From JAKPAM01 sp047601745 (lineage in GTDB: Bacteria; Pseudomonadota; Gammaproteobacteria; Burkholderiales; Burkholderiaceae_E), in contig JASGIS010000001.1 of assembly GCA_047601745.1 (NCBI GenBank), forward strand, positions 2,480,001 to 2,544,000: a DNA stretch of 64,000 nucleotides, given 5' to 3'. The notes under the pieces are model-generated. The model was not told the origin of the DNA. It searched no databases and saw nothing but the letters and a program-made list of their open reading frames with translations. Shown here in pieces: positions 26,349 to 35,505 of this stretch; the first letter of the stretch is position 1, and each line of letters begins with the position of its first letter. A program made the translations under genes and the position numbers.

Positions 26349-26517
26349 CACATCGGAGTTCCGCTTAAGATGGCGTCTGGTCGTCAGTGACTGGGTGCCG
26401 CTGAGCATTCGATCACGTCATCCGACAGCGACGAAGGTTATATTCGCGCTGTAAATTTCCCCAACGATTCCACACCGACGATTGGCCACGTCGCGGCCGC
26501 GACTTCAAAGGTATCGG

Positions 26518-27375
26518 ATGCAAACAATGTTCAAACTGCTCGTCAAGCTCTTTTCTGTTGCTGGCCTGCTGCTCTGGCTCGGAGGCGCGCAGGCGCAATC
26601 GATGCCGGCCGGCCCCTCCGCCGCCGGGCCGGCCAGCGCCGCCGCCCGCGACGACTATCTGGTCGGCGCCGGGGACGTCGTCCGGATCACCGTGTTCCAG
26701 AACCGCGATCTGGACGTCGAGGCCCGCGTGTCGGAGAACGGCGTCATCTCGTTCCCGCTGATCGGCGTGGTCAAGATCGGCGGCCTGTCGCCGACGGCGG
26801 CCGAACAACTGATCGCCAAGCGACTGAAGGACGGCAACTTCCTGCAGAACCCGCAGGTCACGCTGAACATCACGCAGTTCCGCAGCCAGCAGGTCGCGGT
26901 GCTCGGCAACGTCACCCGCGCCGGCCGCTATCCGCTGGAGACCACCGGCATGCGGCTGTCCGAGGTGCTGGCGCTGGCCGGCGGCGTCGCGCCGACCGGG
27001 GCCGACGAGGTCATCGTCGTGACCGGCCGCGAAGGCCGGATGCAGCGCATCGAGGTCGACCTGGTCGATCTGTTCTCCGGCGGCGACCTGACCAAGGACC
27101 TGGTGATGCGGGCCGGCGACGTGATCTTCGTCAATCGTGCGCCCAACTACTACATCTACGGTCAGGTCCAGCGCCCGGGCATGTACGTGGTCGACCGCGG
27201 CATGACGGTCGCGCAGGCGATCGCCAAGGGCGGTGGCCTGACGCTGCGCGGCACCGACAAGGGCGTGCGGATCCAGCGCCGCTACGCGAACAAGAGCGTC
27301 CAGGTCATCGAGCCCAAGCTCGAGGATCCGATCCGCCCGGACGACCTCGTGTTCGTGCGCGAAAGCATCTTCTGA
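26518..27375 (+). CDS. epsE: Polysaccharide export protein EpsE (Wza-like)
   Basis: This 285-residue outer-membrane exporter subunit has a signal peptide ending at about residue 27 (LLLWLGGAQAQ) with no lipobox Cys. The Poly_export domain follows (DYLVGAGDVVRITVFQNRDL, VISFPLIG, LTAAE-like repeats), then two SLBB domains at about 122-200 (QVAVLGNVTRAGRYPL) and 209-285 (YYIYGQVQRPGMYVV). The start at 26518 is chosen because AAAGG lies six bases upstream; a further ATG is at 26527. It would form the channel through which the polymer made via WcaJ and sized by EpsF leaves. The gene has its own upstream region after the epsL terminator and ends in a strong terminator. Confidence 0.92.
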   Translation: MQTMFKLLVKLFSVAGLLLWLGGAQAQSMPAGPSAAGPASAAARDDYLVGAGDVVRITVFQNRDLDVEARVSENGVISFPLIGVVKIGGLSPTAAEQLIAKRLKDGNFLQNPQVTLNITQFRSQQVAVLGNVTRAGRYPLETTGMRLSEVLALAGGVAPTGADEVIVVTGREGRMQRIEVDLVDLFSGGDLTKDLVMRAGDVIFVNRAPNYYIYGQVQRPGMYVVDRGMTVAQAIAKGGGLTLRGTDKGVRIQRRYANKSVQVIEPKLEDPIRPDDLVFVRESIF

Positions 27376-27400
27376 TCGAGCGCTGATCGATCCTCTGCCC

Positions 27401-27443
27401 GAAGGCCCGGCGGTTCAACGACCCGCCGGGCCTTCGTCGTTTT
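27401..27443 (+). terminator. Rho-independent terminator after epsE
   Basis: A 13-bp perfect stem, GAAGGCCCGGCGG with its complement, is closed by a 9-base loop and followed by GTCGTTTT. The stop codon of the convergent DUF2149 gene lies within the hairpin, so both genes end in the same structure. Confidence 0.88.
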
Positions 27444-27807
27444 CGCTTGCGTCCGGCACGTAGATGATCTCCCCGCTCTCGAGCCGGTAGGCGGTGCCCA
27501 CGCGCTGCCCCTGGCGGGCGCTGCCGCTTTCGGCCTTCGCGTCGCCGGCGACGTAGCGCGACACCTTGCCGCCTTCGCGCGTGATGATCTCCATGTCCGG
27601 GCGGCCTGGGTTCTTGACGACCGTGAAGTCCTTGGCCGTCAGCATGTCGGCGATGCGCAGGTTGGACACCAGCGCGATCATCAGCGCCAGCGCGAAGACC
27701 AGCGCGACGTCGAACAGGTTGATCAGGAAGCCCATCGGATCCATGTCGTCGCTGTCACCGCCTCCCAGGCGGCCGCCGCCGCGCAGCAGCGAACGGCGCC
27801 GGCTCAT
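27415..27807 (-). CDS. DUF2149 protein, ExbD-like partner
   Basis: This 130-residue protein has one membrane helix at about residues 24-46 (MGFLINLFDVALVFALALMIAL) after a short basic N-terminus, and a periplasmic tail with DFTVVKNPGRPDMEIITREG. That topology matches ExbD/TolR. DUF2149 genes commonly sit beside CobN-like chelatase and ExbB/TolQ-like genes. The start overlaps the ExbB-like stop as ATGA. It probably forms a stator pair with that protein to energise the receptor or chelatase of this locus; this role is inferred from topology and neighbourhood. Confidence 0.82.
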   Translation of the reverse strand: MSRRRSLLRGGGRLGGGDSDDMDPMGFLINLFDVALVFALALMIALVSNLRIADMLTAKDFTVVKNPGRPDMEIITREGGKVSRYVAGDAKAESGSARQGQRVGTAYRLESGEIIYVPDASENDEGPAGR

Positions 27808-28394
27808 CGCGCACCCCGCAGGCGGGCGCTGACCCACTCGAGCAGCGACAGGTCGTCCATCGCCCAGCGCTGCGAGGCCTGGTGCAGCAGGAAACCGATC
27901 GCGCCGATCACCAGCCCGACGACGGTCGTGGCGAACGCGACCTCCATCTTGCGCGCCAGCACCGCGATGTCGCCGGCGGCCAGCGCGACCAGCGCCGGTC
28001 CCAGCGGGATCAGCGTTCCCATCAAGCCCAGCAGCGGCCCGATCCGCGTCATCGTGCGGAACAGCGCCAGCCGCCGGTCGGCGGCCAGCTCGAACTCGGT
28101 CACCACGCGTTCGTGCCACGCGGCATCGGTCGGTGCCTGGCGCAGCGCGGCCATCGCCCGGCGCAGCGCGTCGGATCGGCCCGGGATCGCGCGTTCGAGC
28201 GTATCCAGCAGCTCGCCGGCGGGCACCGCGGCCAGCGCGCCGGTGTCGCGCGGGCGCCGCAGCCGGTCGCTCCAGCGGGCGTAGCAGTCGCCGACCGCCA
28301 GCAGCCCGCGGACCAGCAGGTAGAGGATCGCGACCACCACCGGCACCTGCAGCGCGGTCGAGATCCAGGACAGGGTCTGTATCAGCGTTTCCAT
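27804..28394 (-). CDS. MotA/TolQ/ExbB family proton channel protein
   Basis: This 196-residue inner-membrane protein has three helices (about residues 17-35, 118-138 and 157-178). The hallmark region is RTMTRIGPLLGLMGTLIPLGPAL, followed by FATTVVGLVIGAIGFLL, both standard for ExbB/TolQ. With the downstream DUF2149 protein it probably makes a proton-driven complex dedicated to this uptake system rather than the general TonB-ExbB-ExbD. A 61-base gap separates it from the membrane protein gene upstream; its stop overlaps the DUF2149 start. Confidence 0.88.
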   Translation of the reverse strand: METLIQTLSWISTALQVPVVVAILYLLVRGLLAVGDCYARWSDRLRRPRDTGALAAVPAGELLDTLERAIPGRSDALRRAMAALRQAPTDAAWHERVVTEFELAADRRLALFRTMTRIGPLLGLMGTLIPLGPALVALAAGDIAVLARKMEVAFATTVVGLVIGAIGFLLHQASQRWAMDDLSLLEWVSARLRGAR

Positions 28395-28455
28395 GATGTC
28401 TTCTTCGAAGGGTTCAGAGGCCGAGAGTTTTTCGGCATGGACGAAAGACAGCCTC

Positions 28456-29112
28456 TCAGCGTCGACGGCGTTGCAGCAGCCAGCCCAGCACGACCAGCGC
28501 GGCGACCGCTGCGCCGAGGATGGCCAGGCGGTCGCCCCACAACGGCATCGGGTCGGCCCGGGGCTGGAGCACGGGCCGCGCCAGCCATAACGCGGCGGCC
28601 GCCTGCGTGCCGTGCAGTCCGAGCCGGACCACCGCGCGCATCGTCGTGTCGGGCAGCGCGCGGCGCAGCAGGCCGCTCGCCGCCGCGAGGATCAGCGCGA
28701 AGCCCACGGCGCACAGCCAGGACAAGGTGCCGTAGTCCCAGCCGTCGACCCGCAGCATCACCGCCACCTGGGCGAAGAACAGCGCCAGCAGCGCCGACGG
28801 CGGCGGCCCGTCGAGCGCGTGCCACAGGCCGGTGGCCCGGCCGCGCGCCAGGCGGGCGGCATGGCTGCCGAACAGCAGCGCCTCGGCCAGCAGCAGCGCG
28901 GCCAGGTCCTGCCGGCGCTGCGGCGACGCGGCCCAGCGCAGCAGATCGGCCGGGCTCGTGCGGCTGGCCAGTTCGCCCGAAGCCGCCAGCGCGAGCACAC
29001 CGGCCGCGACCATCGCCCAGCGCAGCGGCGCGCGCCAGTCGGCCGCCTGCAGGGCCGCGATCACGAGGCTGCAGGCGGCCAGCAGCAGCCAGATTCCGCC
29101 GTCCGCGTTCAT
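28456..29112 (-). CDS. Multi-spanning membrane protein of the CobN-like/TonB locus
   Basis: This 218-residue protein of unknown family has about six or seven hydrophobic segments (for example IWLLLAACSLVIAALQAAD, WAMVAAGVLALAASGEL, LSWLCAVGFALILAAASGLL and a last one just before the C-terminal RRRR). No catalytic motif was seen. The start ATG at 29112 overlaps the stop of the CobN-like gene (ATGA), so it is part of the same operon. An integral-membrane partner or permease for the metal or porphyrin handled by the chelatase is a reasonable guess only. Confidence 0.65.
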   Translation of the reverse strand: MNADGGIWLLLAACSLVIAALQAADWRAPLRWAMVAAGVLALAASGELASRTSPADLLRWAASPQRRQDLAALLLAEALLFGSHAARLARGRATGLWHALDGPPPSALLALFFAQVAVMLRVDGWDYGTLSWLCAVGFALILAAASGLLRRALPDTTMRAVVRLGLHGTQAAAALWLARPVLQPRADPMPLWGDRLAILGAAVAALVVLGWLLQRRRR

Positions 29113-32100
29113 GCGCGCCGCCGCAGCCACCACACCAGCGCCGCCAGCACCAGCAGCGCGCCGGCGAGGATCGCCGCGGCGGATGGGCCGGCGTCGGCGT
29201 GTCGTGCGGCGGCCGGGCCGTCGGTCGGGGCCGGATGCCGTGCGTCGTCGGTCCGTCCGGCGCCGTCGTTCGCCGGCGGGGGCGTATCGGTCCGTCCGGC
29301 ACCGTCGTTCGCCGTCGGCGGCATGGCGGTTCTTCCGGCCCCACGATTCGCGGCCGGCGGCGAATCGTCGGTCTTGCGCAGCACCGTCGCCTTGTCGGTG
29401 GCGACGGCCGGGCCTTCGTTGGCGTCGCGCAGCATCTCGTCGTAGGCCTTGCGGCTATCGGGCGCGAGCCGTTCGGCGATGAAGCCGCGCAGCGCCCGGT
29501 TGTCGTTGACGAATTCGGTCCCGCTCGCGCCGAAACGCGCGACCAGCTCGGCATGCAGCCGGGCCACGTCGCGCAGCCGCGACGGGTCCGGCCGCCAGTA
29601 GCCCTTGCGCGCCGTTTCCAGCATCACGGCCGTCATCTCCTGCAGCGCGTAGGGGTTGGCGCGCTCGAAGAATTCGCGCACGCCGAGTCCGCGCGCGTCG
29701 CGCACGTAGGTCTCGTCCAGCGCGTCCCAGAGTTCGGACGGGATCGCCGACGGCTTCATGACGTTCCAGCCGTACAGGTTGCGGAAGGACTCGGCGAAGA
29801 CCTCGGCCGACGACGCGCCGCCGCGGGTCAGCGCTTCGATGTAGGCCGGATTGAGCACCGTCGCCCGCGCGTCGACGGCGATCGCGGCGCCGGCCTCGCG
29901 CATCGTCGGCCGCGAGGCGTCGCGGGTGTCGCTGAAGTACGCGGCCGGCTCCCGGCCGGTGGTTTCGCGCACCGCCAGGTTCAGCCCGCCCATGAACTCG
30001 TAGACGTGGTCGAGCGAGATCGGTCCCCAGGTATTCGACGACAGCGGCTGGACCACCACCTGCGTGCCGGCCAGCGCGGCCTCGAACGCGCCGGGCAGGA
30101 ACGCGCCCCACAGCTCGCCTTCGCCGAAGGCCGCGCCCATGTTCGTCAGGTAGGTGCGGGCGACGTCGGCGCGTTCGCTCCAGCGGTCGCCGGCCTCGAC
30201 CATGCCCATGATGCCGGTGCCGTACTGGCCGTTGACGCCGCCGAACACCCGCACCGCCGAGAAGCGCCGCGCGTCGGCCGGCGAGGCGCCGCCTTCCTTG
30301 AGTCGGCGTTCGACCGACTGCACGCCCCGCGCGACGGCGTTGTCCGGCTCCTCGGCGGACGCGGCCAGCGCGACGGCCTGGTTGATCAGCGCCAGCCGCG
30401 AGGCCGCCAGGTCGCGCAACTGGCCCGAGGTCTGGACCACCACGTCGATGCGCGGCCGTCCCAGTTCTTCGCGCGGGATCAGGCGCAGTCCCGACAGGCG
30501 CCCGGCCGGATCGCGTACCGGCGCGACGCCCAGCAGGTACAGGATCTGCGCGATGCTCGTGCCTTCGGTATGGATGAAGTCGCCGGCCCACAGCGTGAAC
30601 GCGACCTTGTCGGGCCAGGCGCCCTGGTGCGCGGCGCGGTGCTGCGCGAGCATTTGCTCGACCAAGCGCCGGCCGACGGTCCAGGCCTGGTCGGACGGGG
30701 TCTTCTCGGCGTCGATCGCGTACAGGTTGCGCCCGGTCGGCAGCGCGGCCGGATTGAGCAGCGGATCGCCGCCCGACGACGGCGGCGTGAAGCCGCCGGC
30801 CAGCGCGTTGTCGAGCGCGGCCAGTTCCCGCGCGGGACTTTCGGCCAGCAGGCCGCGGTAGCGGGCCGTGTCGGGTCCGATCAACCGCGCGGTCGTTTCG
30901 GCGGCCTGCGGCGCGTACGGCCGGCCTAGCGTGTACAGGCCGACGGTGATGCGTGCGTGCTCGATGGTCTCCATGTGCTCGGCGAGCCGCGCGAGCTGCT
31001 CGTCGCTCCATGCCGCCGGGCCGGGATCGAACGACAGATCGCGGTGCAGGCCCAATGCGACGGCCTGGCGCTGGATGTCCTGCGCGTACTGCCGCTTCAG
31101 CGCGGGATCGCTGGCCGCCTCCCATGCCTGCAGCCGTTCGGCGAGCTGCCTGCCGTCGGCCGGTGTGCCGCCTTCGCGCAGCGGCGGCGTCAGGTGCGAG
31201 ACGATGGTCGCGTAGCTGCGTCGTTTGGCGATCATCGCTTCGCCGACGTTGCCCATCGTATACAGGTAGACGTGCGGTATGCCGGCGATCAGCGCGTCCG
31301 GCCAGTCGGCGTCGGACAGCGCGACCTGCTTGTACGGCGTGAACTCCAGGCTGCCGTGCGTGCCGAAGTGCATGATCGCGTCGGCGCCGAAGACCTGCCG
31401 GGTCCACAGGTACGAGGCGACGTACGGCCAGGGCGGGGCGAGCCGCGTGCCGTGCACGAGCTTGAACGTGTCGTCGCCGACGCCGGGCAGCGGCTGCGGC
31501 AGCAGCACGACGTTGCCCAGCGGCACGCGGGCGACGGCGACGCGGCCTTGCGCGCTCAGGTAGCGCCCGGGCGCCGGCCCGAACTGCCGGGCGATCTGGT
31601 CGCACAGCGCCTGCGCGATCGCCTTGCCGCACCAGTCGTTCAACTGCGAGGCCGGCACCCAGGCCGGATCGGCATCGCGCAGAAAGCCGGCGAAATCGCC
31701 GTTCGCGTACGGGCCGATGTTCGGGCCGCGCCGCTGCAGCAGCGCGGCGAATTCCGCTTCGGTGGCCGGCAGCCCGTCGACGCGGTAGCCGGCGTCCCGC
31801 AAGTGCCGCAGCAGCGCGTACAGCGAGGGCACGACCTCCAGGTCGCCGGCCGTCAGCGCGCTCTGCCCGGGGCCCTTGTAGTAGTAGATCGCCAGTTTCT
31901 TGTCGGCATTGGCCTTGCGCTTGAGCGCGACCGTTCGCTGCACCAGGTCGGCGAAGCGTTCGAGCTGCGCCGGCAGCGCGCGAAAGACGCGCAGGCCGTC
32001 GTCGTCGCGGAACTGCGCGGCGATCGCCATCGGCGCCGTCGCGCCGTCGATCTCGGGCAGCGTGACCGACATCGTCAGCAGCCCGCCGTCGAAGCTGCGC

Positions 32101-33023
32101 TGCTCGCTTCGCCATTGTTCGGCCTCGGCGAAGACGCTGACCGGCGCGAACAACGGGATGTCGCGCGCCTGCAGCCATCGAGCGGCTTCGTCGGCCTGCC
32201 CCGGCGCCAATCGCCCGTGCGGCATGTAGACGACCGCGGCCGGATCGACCTGCTGCAGGAAGGCCAGCCGCTTGCGCATCGCCGCGATCGGCACGACCTC
32301 GAAGCCGCGCGCCTCGAAGGCCCGGATCACCGCGTCGACGTGATCGCGGTTGGCGTTGAACGGGCCCGGCACGCTGGTCAGCAGGGCCAGGCGCGGCCGC
32401 TCCGGTTTCCATCCGGGTCGGGCGCGCAGCCACTGCTCGAAGGCGGCGAAGTCCGCGAACACGGCCTCGTCGCCGAGGTGGAAGAACACGTCCTGCGGAA
32501 TCGGCTGCGGCGGTTCGACGGTGCCGGCGAACAGCGGCTTGCGGTCCAGTACGCGCCGCGCGTACGTCTGCAGCCGCGCGTAGTTGACCGGACCGCCGCC
32601 GCGCAGATAGCCGGCGATCGCGTCGCGTTCGGCGCCCTGGACACTGGTGAGCGCGTCGTGCTCGGGGTTGGTCGCGCCGTCGACGTAGACCGGCGTGCCG
32701 GCCCGGCCCGCTTCGCGCAGTTGCGCGGCCTGCGCGTCGTCGAGCCGGAGCCCGCGGCCGAAGACCAGCACCAGGTCATCGCGCCGCGCCCGCGCCAGTT
32801 GCGTCAGCGGCAGGACCTCGACGCGCACGAAGGCGCCGGGGCGGGCCTTGATGATCCGAGCGGCCTGGAACTCCGGGTAGTTGACCAGCGCCACCCGCGT
32901 CGGCGCCAGCCATTCGCGCCATCCGAACCACGCCGCGGCGGCGGCGGCCAGCAGCAGCGCGGCCGCCGCCAGCCGGGTGCGCCGGCGCGCGGCGGATCCG
33001 GTCGAGCTTCGTGCTCGCTCCAT
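29109..33023 (-). CDS. CobN-like / HmuS-like metallochelatase, anchored at both ends
   Basis: This 1304-residue protein belongs to the CobN/magnesium-chelatase large-subunit family (motifs IMHFGTHGSLEFTPYKQVALSD, HVYLYTMGNVGEAMIAKRRSYAT, VNGQYGTGIMGMVEAGDRW, LSSNTWGPISLDHVYEFMGGLN, GYWRPDPSRLRDVARLH; parts shown). It differs from cytoplasmic cobaltochelatase CobN in having a hydrophobic helix at each end: about residues 18-36 and about 1281-1300, the latter followed by RRRA. The bulk would therefore lie in the periplasm. No CobS or CobT is encoded nearby. Similar anchored proteins occur in haem-utilisation (HmuS) and zinc-starvation loci. The start at 33023 has AAGGAA eight bases upstream. 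The operon is divergent from the TonB receptor. Confidence 0.88.
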   Translation of the reverse strand: MERARSSTGSAARRRTRLAAAALLLAAAAAAWFGWREWLAPTRVALVNYPEFQAARIIKARPGAFVRVEVLPLTQLARARRDDLVLVFGRGLRLDDAQAAQLREAGRAGTPVYVDGATNPEHDALTSVQGAERDAIAGYLRGGGPVNYARLQTYARRVLDRKPLFAGTVEPPQPIPQDVFFHLGDEAVFADFAAFEQWLRARPGWKPERPRLALLTSVPGPFNANRDHVDAVIRAFEARGFEVVPIAAMRKRLAFLQQVDPAAVVYMPHGRLAPGQADEAARWLQARDIPLFAPVSVFAEAEQWRSEQRSFDGGLLTMSVTLPEIDGATAPMAIAAQFRDDDGLRVFRALPAQLERFADLVQRTVALKRKANADKKLAIYYYKGPGQSALTAGDLEVVPSLYALLRHLRDAGYRVDGLPATEAEFAALLQRRGPNIGPYANGDFAGFLRDADPAWVPASQLNDWCGKAIAQALCDQIARQFGPAPGRYLSAQGRVAVARVPLGNVVLLPQPLPGVGDDTFKLVHGTRLAPPWPYVASYLWTRQVFGADAIMHFGTHGSLEFTPYKQVALSDADWPDALIAGIPHVYLYTMGNVGEAMIAKRRSYATIVSHLTPPLREGGTPADGRQLAERLQAWEAASDPALKRQYAQDIQRQAVALGLHRDLSFDPGPAAWSDEQLARLAEHMETIEHARITVGLYTLGRPYAPQAAETTARLIGPDTARYRGLLAESPARELAALDNALAGGFTPPSSGGDPLLNPAALPTGRNLYAIDAEKTPSDQAWTVGRRLVEQMLAQHRAAHQGAWPDKVAFTLWAGDFIHTEGTSIAQILYLLGVAPVRDPAGRLSGLRLIPREELGRPRIDVVVQTSGQLRDLAASRLALINQAVALAASAEEPDNAVARGVQSVERRLKEGGASPADARRFSAVRVFGGVNGQYGTGIMGMVEAGDRWSERADVARTYLTNMGAAFGEGELWGAFLPGAFEAALAGTQVVVQPLSSNTWGPISLDHVYEFMGGLNLAVRETTGREPAAYFSDTRDASRPTMREAGAAIAVDARATVLNPAYIEALTRGGASSAEVFAESFRNLYGWNVMKPSAIPSELWDALDETYVRDARGLGVREFFERANPYALQEMTAVMLETARKGYWRPDPSRLRDVARLHAELVARFGASGTEFVNDNRALRGFIAERLAPDSRKAYDEMLRDANEGPAVATDKATVLRKTDDSPPAANRGAGRTAMPPTANDGAGRTDTPPPANDGAGRTDDARHPAPTDGPAAARHADAGPSAAAILAGALLVLAALVWWLRRRA

Positions 33024-33064
33024 CGTCGAGGGTTCCTTGTCGAGGTCGTTCGTATCAGGAACGT

Positions 33065-33078
33065 GATGTTATAACATC
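33065..33078. promoter_or_regulatory. Putative Zur box in the CobN-like / TonB receptor divergent promoter
   Basis: GATGTTATAACATC is a perfect 14-bp palindrome, in otherwise GC-rich DNA, between the divergent starts at 33023 and 33119. It contains the TGTTATAACA core typical of proteobacterial Zur operators and embeds TATAAC-like -10 sequence on both strands, so one bound dimer pair could repress both directions. A Zur-type gene lies just beyond the receptor gene. Confidence 0.75.
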
Positions 33079-33118
33079 TGAAATTTCAACTTACGGCGCA
33101 ATGATGAGAGAGCGGGTG

Positions 33119-35395
33119 ATGTCTGGTTCGACGCGGCTGCACGCCGCCATCCTGGGGGCGTGGGCGGCCGCCGCGGGCGCGACGGCATGGGCGCAGGACG
33201 CCGCGCCGGGCGGTTCCGGCGCCGACCCGGACGCGATTCCGTCCGTGGTCGTGACCGCGACGCGGCGGCCCGCGTCCGCGCTGACCACGCCGGCGACGGT
33301 GTCGGTGATCGGCGAGACGCAACTGCGCGAGAACCTGGTGACGGACTTCAGCGAGATGTTCCGCTACGAGCCCGGCATCGCGGTCCGGCGCGAGGCGCGC
33401 GGGCGCGGTGCCGAAGCCGGCATCGAGGTGCGCGGCATCGGCGGACAACGGCTCGGCATGCAGGTCGACGGCGTGCGTCTGCCGGGCGGCTACGTCGCGG
33501 CCGGCGCGAACACCGGCCAGTTGCGCGTGGATCCGCTGTCGCTGAGCCGCATCGAGGTGCTCAAGGGGCCGGCCTCGAGCCTGTACGGCAGCGACGCGCT
33601 CGCCGGTGTCGTGCTGTTCCGCACGCTGTCGCCCGGAGATTTTCTCGATGCCTCGAAGTCCGTCGCCGGCTCGGCCTCGTTCGGCTACGACGGCCGGGAC
33701 GACGGCCGCTGGGGACATGCCGACCTGGCGTTCCGCGCCGGCGCCACGCAGAACCTGCTATCGCTGACCGCGCGCAACGCCAACGTGCTGAAGAACCACG
33801 ACGACAGTGCGCTGCATCCCGATCCGCAGTTCTCGCAGCAGCGCAACGTGCTGTTCAAGTCGCTGCTCGACATCGCGCCCGGTCATTCGCTGACGCTGAC
33901 CGGCGAGCATTACGAGCAGTCGATCCTCACCGACCAGCGCTCGCTGATCGGCCCGATCGCCGGCGGAACGCGCCTGACTGCCAGCCAGGCGGACGACCGC
34001 GGCACGCGCGACCGGCTGGGTCTGGCCTACCGCCATGCGCCGACCGGGGCGTGGTACGACAATTTCTCGGCGCAGATCGATTACCAGCGCAGCGCCAGCA
34101 ACGAGCGCACGCACGAAGGGCGCAGCCCGCCCGGCGCCGCGCCCGCGCTGCAACGCGACGGGCTGCTGGCCTACCGCGAGCCGCAATGGTCGGGCAGCTG
34201 GCAGTTCGACGGGCATGCGGACACCGGCAACGCGGTCCACCGCTGGGTGGCGGGCATGGATCTGCTGTCGAAGTCGATCAGCCTGTACAACGACGCGGTG
34301 CAGCGCACGGCCGCGGGCACCGGGGTCACGAACGTCATCGACGGCGAGACCTTTCCGCGCCGGACGGCGCCCCGAACCGACGTGCGCAGCGTCGGCGTGT
34401 TCGTGCAGGACGAGGTGGCGTTCGGCGATGGGCGGCTGCGGTTGACGCCGAGCCTGCGCTACGACTTCTACCAGATCTCGCCGAAGCCGGACGCGCTGTT
34501 CGCCAACGCCAACGTCGCCGGCAGCACGCCGGTCGAGCTGTCGCGCAGCGCGTGGACGCCGCGGCTGGGACTCAGCTACGAATGGCGGCCCCGGCAGGTC
34601 GTCTACGCCAGCTTACTGACCGGCTTCAGGATGCCGACGCCCGAGCAGTTGAACCGCGTCGGGCAGAGCGCGGTGGCCACGTTCATCCACGACTTCGTTC
34701 CCAACCCCGACCTGAAACCCGAACGCAGCCGGGGCGTCGAAGTCGGCCTGCACGGCGAATCGGGCGGCGGCTCGTACGACCTGGCGGTGTTCTACAACCG
34801 CTACACGGACTTCATCAGCACCGACATGATCGCCTACATCCCGCCGGGCCAGAGCGGCGGGCCGCGCGCGATCCGGCGCTTCCAGTCGCGCAACGTCGGC
34901 GACGCGGAGATCTACGGCGTCGAGGCGAAGGGACAGATGCCGATCGGCCAGTGGTTCGGCGCCGCCGATCACTGGCGACTGATCGGCGCGCTGCAATGGT
35001 CGGTCGGCAACGACCGAAGCGCCGACCAGCCGTTGAACGCGATCCAGCCGGCGCGGCTGGTCACCGGGCTGCGCTGGGATGCGCGCGACGGCCGTCTGGG
35101 CGGGCAGGCGATCGGCAATTTCGTCGCGGCCAAGCGGCGGGTCAACGAGGCGCTCGCGCAGACCGGCTCGACGGCGCCGGTCCCGTTGAAGACCGGCGGT
35201 TATGCGACGATGGACCTGACCGCCTACTGGCGGATAAACAAACAGGCTTCGCTGAACGTCGCCGTCTACAACCTGTTCGACCGCCGGTATCTGGACTGGT
35301 CGACCGCGAGCGGACTGACCGGCAACGACGTCCGGCTGGCCGCCTACACGGCGCCGGGACGCACGGCGTCGGTCAGCCTGCGCATCGATTTCTGA
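33119..35395 (+). CDS. TonB-dependent receptor, haem/haemoprotein type
   Basis: This 758-residue outer-membrane receptor has a signal peptide (MSGSTRLHAAILGAWAAAAGATAWAQ), a TonB-box-like stretch (SVVVTATRR), a plug (about 45-160: VSVIGETQLRENLVTDF, GGQRLGMQVDGVRLPGG, GPASSLYGSDALAGVV) and a 22-strand barrel ending in RIDF. Family marks of haem receptors are FRMPTPEQL (FRAP-box-like) and NPDLKPERS (NPNL-box-like) with a His between them (FIHDF). The ATG at 33119 was preferred over those at 33101 and 33104 because GAGAG lies eight bases upstream and the signal peptide begins there. The palindrome at 33065-33078 suggests zinc-dependent control. The ligand could be haem, a metallophore or another porphyrin. 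Confidence 0.88.
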   Translation: MSGSTRLHAAILGAWAAAAGATAWAQDAAPGGSGADPDAIPSVVVTATRRPASALTTPATVSVIGETQLRENLVTDFSEMFRYEPGIAVRREARGRGAEAGIEVRGIGGQRLGMQVDGVRLPGGYVAAGANTGQLRVDPLSLSRIEVLKGPASSLYGSDALAGVVLFRTLSPGDFLDASKSVAGSASFGYDGRDDGRWGHADLAFRAGATQNLLSLTARNANVLKNHDDSALHPDPQFSQQRNVLFKSLLDIAPGHSLTLTGEHYEQSILTDQRSLIGPIAGGTRLTASQADDRGTRDRLGLAYRHAPTGAWYDNFSAQIDYQRSASNERTHEGRSPPGAAPALQRDGLLAYREPQWSGSWQFDGHADTGNAVHRWVAGMDLLSKSISLYNDAVQRTAAGTGVTNVIDGETFPRRTAPRTDVRSVGVFVQDEVAFGDGRLRLTPSLRYDFYQISPKPDALFANANVAGSTPVELSRSAWTPRLGLSYEWRPRQVVYASLLTGFRMPTPEQLNRVGQSAVATFIHDFVPNPDLKPERSRGVEVGLHGESGGGSYDLAVFYNRYTDFISTDMIAYIPPGQSGGPRAIRRFQSRNVGDAEIYGVEAKGQMPIGQWFGAADHWRLIGALQWSVGNDRSADQPLNAIQPARLVTGLRWDARDGRLGGQAIGNFVAAKRRVNEALAQTGSTAPVPLKTGGYATMDLTAYWRINKQASLNVAVYNLFDRRYLDWSTASGLTGNDVRLAAYTAPGRTASVSLRIDF

Positions 35396-35409
35396 CGGCG
35401 GGGCAGGGC

Positions 35410-35505
35410 GGCGAACCGGCAGATCGGCAGACTGGCAGATCGGCGAACCGGCAGGGCGGCGAACTGGCGAACCGGCGGACCCGCAGACCGGCAAACCAGC
35501 GGACT
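35410..35505. repeat. Exact 8-bp periodic repeat between TonB receptor and zur
   Basis: Twelve consecutive octamers of the form GGCGAACC / GGCAGATC / GGCAGACT / GGCGGACC fill the space between the two convergent stop codons, with no gap or slip in period. The GGC start and C-rich end are kept while the middle varies. Confidence 0.85.

Noticed and set aside
26394..26410. Sigma-54 promoter before epsE (TGGGTGCCGCTGAGCA)
   Set aside because: Only the GG and GC pairs and one flanking base fit; too weak in GC-rich DNA.
27882..30929. Open frame of 1015 codons on the plus strand opposite the CobN-like operon
   Set aside because: It crosses several real genes in antisense, has shadow-frame composition and no ribosome-binding site.
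29109..33023. Cobaltochelatase CobN of B12 synthesis
   Set aside because: Membrane helices at both ends, a TonB receptor, a Zur-like operator and no other cob genes point to an uptake-linked role, although the fold is CobN-like.
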